This document shows positions 59,276 to 64,000 of a stretch of DNA of 64,000 bases, piece after piece. The notes under the pieces are model-generated. The model was not told the DNA's origin. It did not search any database and saw nothing but the letters and a program-made list of their open reading frames with translations. The position numbers and the translations under genes are program-made. Position 1 is the stretch's first letter; every line of letters starts with the position of its first letter. Origin of the DNA: Rubrivivax sp. (GTDB lineage: Bacteria > Pseudomonadota > Gammaproteobacteria > Burkholderiales > Burkholderiaceae_C); assembly GCA_016707445.1 (NCBI GenBank), contig JADJHR010000019.1, forward strand, positions 186,001 to 250,000, read 5' to 3'.

Positions 59276-60688
59276 ATGATACCCAGCGCCCACACCCGCA
59301 GCGGCCCTGTCGGCCCTGCAGGGCACAACGTGCGCAGGCTGGCCACTGCGCTGCTCTGGCCACTGGCTGCCTTGCTGCCGCTGGCCTTGTTGCCGCTGGC
59401 GGGCCATGCCAGTGAATCCGCGGTCGGACAGGTCACGCTGCTGATCGGTGAGGCCCATGTCGTGCGCAAGGGCGGTGACGCCGAAACGCTGCGCCGCGGT
59501 ACCGAGATCCGGGTCGGCGACCGCATCGAAACCGCTGCCAACGGCCATGTGCATGTTCGTTTTGTCGACAACGCTGCGGTCAGTGTGCGCCCGCAAAGCG
59601 TGCTCGAGGTGGTGACGTATCAGTACGACAGCGACCGCCCGCAGGCCAGCGAGGTTCGCCTGCAGCTCGATCAGGGCGCCGGGCGATCGATTTCCGGCCG
59701 CGCCACGTCGGTCGACAAGAACCGCTTCCGGCTGAACACCCCACTGGCCGCCATCGGCGTGCGCGGCACCGATTTCATCGTGCAAAGCAGCGACGCTGCG
59801 GTTCGGGCCACCGTGGCCGAAGGATCGATCGTGGTCGGCGCGCTGGGTGCCGGCTGCTCGGCGGCGGCACTCGGCCCCTGCGCCGGCGGCCAGAACACGG
59901 TGCTGTCGGCCGAGATGGGCCGCATGATGGTCGAGATGCAGCGCGGTGACCAGGTCGCGCGCGTGGTGCCGGCCACCGGAACGCTGCTGGCAGCTGTGGC
60001 GCCGCCGGTGGCCGAAGAGCGTGTGGCCGCGCAGCGGGCAGCCGAATCGGCCGCGCGCACGGCGGGCTTGCAGGCCGCCGAACCCTACCGGCGCAACGAC
60101 CGCACGGCCGCCGATGCACTGACCATCGCGGCGGCCACGCTGCCCAACCTCAACAGCCGCTCGAACCCGAACGCGCAACTGGCCTGGGGCCGTTATTCGG
60201 TCGCGCCGGCCTTCAATGACGGTGTCAGCGTGCCTTACGCGCTGGCGCGTGTCGGCCGCGATCCTGCGGTCGGCAATTCCGACTTCACGCTGTTCCGCAG
60301 CGTCGACGCCAACCAGCCGCGCACCGAGCTGGCCAACAACGAAGCCAGTGCCACCTTCAGGCTCAATCGAGCCCAGGCCACCTTCGACACCGGCTCTCGG
60401 GTCGAGGCGGCCACGGTCGATGGTGGCACGCTGACGCTGGACTTCGCCCGCCGCAGCTTTGCCACCGCCCTGGCGCTGTCGTCGCCGACCGCCGGGCGGG
60501 CCGAACTGCGCGCGGCCGGTGACGTGGGTGCGAACGGTGTCTTCTCGGTGGGCGACCGCAGCGCGCCGCGGCAGAACCTCGAGGTCGTCAGCGGTGCCTT
60601 CACGCTCGATGGCAAAGAGGCTGGCTACCTGTTCGAACGCGGCACCGCGGGCGGCCTGTTCCGCGGCAAGACCTTGTGGGGCCGGTGA
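59276..60688 (+). CDS. Exported FecR domain protein
   Basis: 470 residues from ATG 59276, supported by an AGGAGAG just upstream (an earlier ATG at 59228 lacks one). A signal peptide (LLWPLAALLPLALLPLAGHA) leads to a FecR domain of about 130 residues: GTEIRVGDRIETAANGHVHVRF, LEVVTYQYDS, RLQLDQGAGRSISGRAT, AAIGVRGTDFIVQ. The rest is Ala-rich and repetitive, ending KTLWGR. Unlike FecR anti-sigma factors it has no cytoplasmic N-terminal domain, so it is probably periplasmic. First gene of the operon with a CHASE2 cyclase. Confidence 0.85.
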   Translation: MIPSAHTRSGPVGPAGHNVRRLATALLWPLAALLPLALLPLAGHASESAVGQVTLLIGEAHVVRKGGDAETLRRGTEIRVGDRIETAANGHVHVRFVDNAAVSVRPQSVLEVVTYQYDSDRPQASEVRLQLDQGAGRSISGRATSVDKNRFRLNTPLAAIGVRGTDFIVQSSDAAVRATVAEGSIVVGALGAGCSAAALGPCAGGQNTVLSAEMGRMMVEMQRGDQVARVVPATGTLLAAVAPPVAEERVAAQRAAESAARTAGLQAAEPYRRNDRTAADALTIAAATLPNLNSRSNPNAQLAWGRYSVAPAFNDGVSVPYALARVGRDPAVGNSDFTLFRSVDANQPRTELANNEASATFRLNRAQATFDTGSRVEAATVDGGTLTLDFARRSFATALALSSPTAGRAELRAAGDVGANGVFSVGDRSAPRQNLEVVSGAFTLDGKEAGYLFERGTAGGLFRGKTLWGR

Positions 60689-60753
60689 TCGGGCGCTGCC
60701 CCACAACGCACCAGCGATGCCCTTGAAGCCCTGCAGACCGGCATGAACTCGCT

Positions 60754-62856
60754 ATGAACCCGTTCTGGCGCGATCACCCCTGGTGGCTGCGTGCTGTCGC
60801 GGTGGCGTTCGCCGCGGCGCTGGTGATGCTGGTGCAACTGGTGTTCCCTAGCGCTTTCGCCGCCGCCGAAAGCGTCATGGGCGACCTGTCGTGGCGGCTG
60901 GGCGCCTCGGCCGAGGCCGAGCGCCGCGTGATCATCGTCGACATCGACGAAGCCAGCCTGCAGAAGCTGGGCCCATGGCCCTGGCCACGGGAAACCATGG
61001 CCCGGTTGTCTGAACGCCTGGACGAAGCCGGCGCGGCCGTGCAGGCCTTCGACATGGCCTTCGACGCGGCACGTCCAGGCGACGCGGCGCTGGCCGCAGT
61101 CTGGGCCAGGGTGCCGGTGGTGGCCGGTCAGGTGTTTTCGCTCGATCCGGCCGTCACGCCGCACGCGGGAGTCGTCGGTGGCGCCCTGGCAGCGGCAGCC
61201 TGCCCAGCCGCCGCTCCGGTCAGCCAGGGTTATGTCGGCAACACCGCGGCACTGATGGCAGCGGGCCCTGCAGTGGGCCACCTGACACCGCGCACCGAGT
61301 TCGATGGCGTGGTGCGCAAGGTGCCCGCGCTGGTCTGTCACGAGGGCCGTGCCTACCCCAGTCTGGCCCTGGCCAGCCTGTGGCGTGCCGCGCAGGGCCC
61401 GGCTGCGGTGCCTGGTGCGGGCGCCGGTGCCGACTGGCAGGTGCAGGCGCAGCGGCCCTCGTTGCTGGCCGACCTGACCCAACCCGCCTGGGCGCTGGTC
61501 AGCCCCAGCCTGCCCGGCATCTGGGTGCCGCTGGACGCCCAGGGCGACATGCGCGTTCCTTATCGCAGCCAGCGTTCGGCGCTGGCTTCGGTGTCGGCCG
61601 AACGGGTTCTCAGCGGTCGTGTCGACCCCGGCCTGCTGCGCGGTGCCATTGCGCTGATCGGTACCACCGCTTTCGGCATGGTCGACGTCACCGCCACGCC
61701 GCTGTCGGCGGTGTCGTCGGGCGTCGAAGTCCATGCGCAGTCGCTGGCCGGGCTGCTCGATCATCAGGTGCCGTATGCGCCCCGCGCGGCGCTGGCCTGG
61801 CAGGTCATGGCGGGTCTGTTCGGGGTCGCACTGTTGCTGGCGCTGGCCGCCCGACGGCGTGGCGCACCGGCCAAGCGCCTGCCCATCGCCGGCGTGTTGC
61901 TGGCCCTGGCGACCTATGCGGGTGCCGTTGCGGTGCTGCTGCTTCAAAACCTGTGGTTGCCCTGGGTGGCGCCGGCCTTGTTCATGCTGCTGGCCGCCAC
62001 CGCGCTGGCCACGGCGGAGCACGCGCTCACTCGGGCTCAGGGTGAACGTCTGTCGGCCCACCTGATCGCCTATCTGCCAGCCCCCGTGGCACAGCGGCTG
62101 ATGCTGACCGACCCCAGCGGCAGCGTGCAGGTCGACCAGCGCAACATCAGCGTGCTGGCCGCCGACATCCGCAACTTCTCGGCCTTCGCACTGCATCGCA
62201 ACCCGCTGGAAACGGCGGCCCTGCTGCATGCCTTCTATTGCATCGCGGTCGACGTGGTCGAGCAGCACGGTGGCGTCGTCGAAAACGTGGTCGGCGACTC
62301 GGTGCTGGCAGTGTGGAACGCCTACTCCGATTGTGCTGATCATCCCTTGCGCGCGCTGCAGGCCGGCAAAGAGCTGCTGCGCGCCACGCGCTCGCTGCTG
62401 GCCCGCCCGCTCGATTCCGCCGATCCGCCGGTGGTGCAGCCCTTGGCCCTGGGCGTGGGCATCGAATGCGGGCAGGCGGTGGTTGGCTCGTTCGGCCCGG
62501 CTCGCCGTCGCGCCCACACAGCCCTGGGTGAGCCAGTGGGCGTAGCATCGCGCCTCCAGCACATGACGCAGGACTTGTCGATGCCCTTGCTGATCGGCCC
62601 GCAGTTGGCCGCGCAGCTCCCGAAGCAGGGAACCGAGCATCTGGGTGACTACCTGCTCGAGGGAATGACACGCCAATACGCCGTTTACGCGCCCGCCGAC
62701 TGGGTCGACCTTGTTCCGAGCGAGCAACTGTGGTCGCGCGCCACCACATCCAGCCGGTCGGCTGCGGTAGACGAGGCGCCCTTCTCCGCACCCACTTCAG
62801 CTCACGATCCGCAGCACGATTCGCAGCAAGATCCGCATCGTCAACACGGTGCCTGA
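60754..62856 (+). CDS. CHASE2 sensor protein with class III adenylate/guanylate cyclase-like domain
   Basis: 700 residues. An N-terminal helix and a periplasmic CHASE2 domain of about 300 residues (VIIVDIDEASLQKLGPWPWPRE is its hallmark) lead to three membrane helices (about 350-430) and a cytoplasmic cyclase domain (475-620). Metal-binding Asps are present in VLAADIRNFS and VVGDSVLAVW. The base-selecting Lys is Asn (VENVVGDS) and the transition-state Asn is Gly (EPVGVASRL); the Arg is kept. It may make a cyclic nucleotide weakly, make another, or act as a non-catalytic signal domain. The C-terminus is His/Gln-rich. Confidence 0.9.
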   Translation: MNPFWRDHPWWLRAVAVAFAAALVMLVQLVFPSAFAAAESVMGDLSWRLGASAEAERRVIIVDIDEASLQKLGPWPWPRETMARLSERLDEAGAAVQAFDMAFDAARPGDAALAAVWARVPVVAGQVFSLDPAVTPHAGVVGGALAAAACPAAAPVSQGYVGNTAALMAAGPAVGHLTPRTEFDGVVRKVPALVCHEGRAYPSLALASLWRAAQGPAAVPGAGAGADWQVQAQRPSLLADLTQPAWALVSPSLPGIWVPLDAQGDMRVPYRSQRSALASVSAERVLSGRVDPGLLRGAIALIGTTAFGMVDVTATPLSAVSSGVEVHAQSLAGLLDHQVPYAPRAALAWQVMAGLFGVALLLALAARRRGAPAKRLPIAGVLLALATYAGAVAVLLLQNLWLPWVAPALFMLLAATALATAEHALTRAQGERLSAHLIAYLPAPVAQRLMLTDPSGSVQVDQRNISVLAADIRNFSAFALHRNPLETAALLHAFYCIAVDVVEQHGGVVENVVGDSVLAVWNAYSDCADHPLRALQAGKELLRATRSLLARPLDSADPPVVQPLALGVGIECGQAVVGSFGPARRRAHTALGEPVGVASRLQHMTQDLSMPLLIGPQLAAQLPKQGTEHLGDYLLEGMTRQYAVYAPADWVDLVPSEQLWSRATTSSRSAAVDEAPFSAPTSAHDPQHDSQQDPHRQHGA

Positions 62857-62880
62857 ACCCGGGCGTCTGAGAGCCTGCGC

Positions 62881-64000
62881 GTGAGCTTTGCCGGTCGCCT
62901 GGGATGGCGTGCGCATGCGCGCGGCTGGGCGCTGGTCGCCGTGGTGGCAAGCAGTGGGCTGGCGCCCGCCGCAGCCCATGCGCACGACGCTGTGTCGCCA
63001 CCCGTTTGTGACGAGCTGGCTGCCGCGGCCTGGCCGCGCACCGCAGCCGACCGCCGCGCGCTGCTGCAGCGCCTTGAATCGGCACGAGAAACCTGCAAGG
63101 ACCATCCCGCCTTCCTGGCCGTGCTGGGCGGCAACTGGCTGGAAGATGGCAACCCCGAACAGGCGCTGTTGTGGCTGGAGCGGGCATTGATGCTCAACCC
63201 CGCGCTGTCGGCCGCGCAGGCCGACTACGCGCTGGCGCTGCTGGCACTGGGTGACCCGACTGCACGCAACGACCTGCTGCTGCGCTGGGCCCAGCGCAGC
63301 GACATTCCGCCCCTGGTCTGGCTGCGATTGCAGCGCTCGGGTTCCGGCGGGCCTGGCCAGGCGGGTGGCGAACCGTCGACCAACTCACGCTGGGCACAGA
63401 TCCGTGAAATCGGCCTCTTTGCCGGGCACGAAAGCAACCTCGACCGCTCGCCTCGGCTGACCGAATTGACGCTCACCCCGCCCGACGGCCCGGTCGACCT
63501 GCCGCTGGCCCAGCCCATCCAGCCGCGCCCCGGCACCGCCGCAGTGGCCGATCTGTCGTGGCAGGTCGCCTACAGTCCGCGCCAGGGCAGCCTGCTGCAG
63601 TTCGGCATCATCGGCACCGCACGGTCCGCACCGGCGCACCCCGAAACCGACTGGAACCACCTGCAGCTGGCCGCCAGCGCGGGCCAGCGCTGGGGTGGCT
63701 GGCGTGCGTTGCTGCAGGGTTCGGTCAGCCGTTTCGGGGGCCGCCTGAGTGAACCCTATCGCCTGCAGCGCTGGGGCGTGTCACTCGAGCGCAGCGCATT
63801 CGGCTGCAGCCACCGTCTGGCGCTGGAAAGCGAAACCCGCACCCAGCAACAAAGTGCCATCAACGACAGCCGCAGCGGCGCCGCCTTGTGGAGCAGCACC
63901 TGCCCGCTGCCCTTTGACGACCGTTGGGCGGTCGGCCTGGCCCTGCGCACCGGCTACGACGATCCGCGCGACACGCTGCGGCCAGGCGGTGCCCAGCGCC
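62881..64000 (+). CDS. Exported TPR protein with outer-membrane-barrel-like C-terminus (partial)
   Basis: The frame is open from a GTG at 62881 to the end of the window: 373 residues visible, stop not reached. A signal-like sequence (GWALVAVVASSGLAPAAAHA) is followed by a TPR-type helix pair (ALLWLERALMLNPALSAAQADYALALLALGD), then from about residue 170 by alternating strands such as REIGLFAGHESNLDRSP and WNHLQLAASAGQRWGGWRALLQ. This layout resembles surface-lipoprotein assembly modifier or poly-GlcNAc export-type TPR/beta-barrel proteins. The start is 24 bp after the CHASE2 gene, so it belongs to the same operon. Confidence 0.78.
   Translation, partial: MSFAGRLGWRAHARGWALVAVVASSGLAPAAAHAHDAVSPPVCDELAAAAWPRTAADRRALLQRLESARETCKDHPAFLAVLGGNWLEDGNPEQALLWLERALMLNPALSAAQADYALALLALGDPTARNDLLLRWAQRSDIPPLVWLRLQRSGSGGPGQAGGEPSTNSRWAQIREIGLFAGHESNLDRSPRLTELTLTPPDGPVDLPLAQPIQPRPGTAAVADLSWQVAYSPRQGSLLQFGIIGTARSAPAHPETDWNHLQLAASAGQRWGGWRALLQGSVSRFGGRLSEPYRLQRWGVSLERSAFGCSHRLALESETRTQQQSAINDSRSGAALWSSTCPLPFDDRWAVGLALRTGYDDPRDTLRPGGAQR

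Overview
The window is a contiguous, very gene-dense (no gap over 300 bp), high-GC stretch of a betaproteobacterial chromosome. Gene content and order point to Burkholderiales, most like the Rubrivivax/Leptothrix/Ideonella-type lineages: a pil-chp chemosensory end, yqgE-ruvX-pyrR-pyrB-pyrC', a complete aa3-type cox/cta operon followed by rpoH, and lysS beside a surface-glycan locus. No tRNA, rRNA, CRISPR array, insertion sequence or prophage was seen.

Layout. 1-6.7 kb: end of a pilus-type chemoreceptor (pilJ) and the giant CheA-like hybrid kinase chpA, split here by a single-base frameshift. 6.8-15.3 kb: photolyase on the minus strand, then a tightly overlapping plus-strand operon yqgE-ruvX-pyrR-pyrB-pyrC'(non-catalytic)-plsC-AMP-phosphorylase-like-PRPP-synthetase-like. 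15.3-20.7 kb: gpmA and, divergently, a membrane rhodanese, glutaredoxin, secB, gpsA; then trmL and comF on the minus strand facing a bioC-like gene. 20.8-30.6 kb: cytochrome c oxidase structural and assembly genes (DUF2244, coxB, coxA, a 38-residue membrane peptide, ctaG, DUF2970, coxC, SURF1, Sco-like protein, ctaA, ctaB, Sco). 30.6-34.8 kb, minus strand: rpoH under an HrcA/CIRCE-type operator, a tartrate/D-malate dehydrogenase-type enzyme, ychF and a MOSC gene carrying two compensating frameshifts. 34.8-45.5 kb: conserved hypothetical, YgjP-like metallohydrolase, RIO kinase, Suv3-like helicase, dbpA, UbiH-family hydroxylase, dsbC, DUF3429, DUF3108, enoyl-CoA hydratase, PNPOx-like protein. 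45.6-58.4 kb: lysS, then a glycan locus wbpB-wbpD-wbpE-flippase-acyltransferase-GT4-GT4-methyltransferase-aminotransferase-phosphoglycosyltransferase-4,6-dehydratase. 58.4-64 kb: a Crp/Fnr regulator divergent from FecR protein-CHASE2/cyclase-TPR/beta-barrel protein (the last cut by the window end).

How it fits together. The cox block carries the oxidase subunits, heme A synthesis and copper delivery as one unit. The glycan locus combines ManNAc3NAcA-type nucleotide-sugar enzymes (WbpB, D, E; WbpA and WbpI absent here) with an aminotransferase/PglC-like transferase/WbpM-like dehydratase set suggesting a diamino-sugar first residue. The last operon is the best candidate for an undescribed system: an exported FecR protein, a CHASE2 sensor whose cyclase domain lacks two canonical catalytic-site residues, and an exported TPR/outer-membrane-type protein next to a Crp-like regulator.

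Three single-base indels, in chpA and the MOSC gene, sit in short C or G runs and may be sequence errors. Six genes have a -10-like hexamer ending 5-6 nt before the ATG, implying leaderless transcripts.
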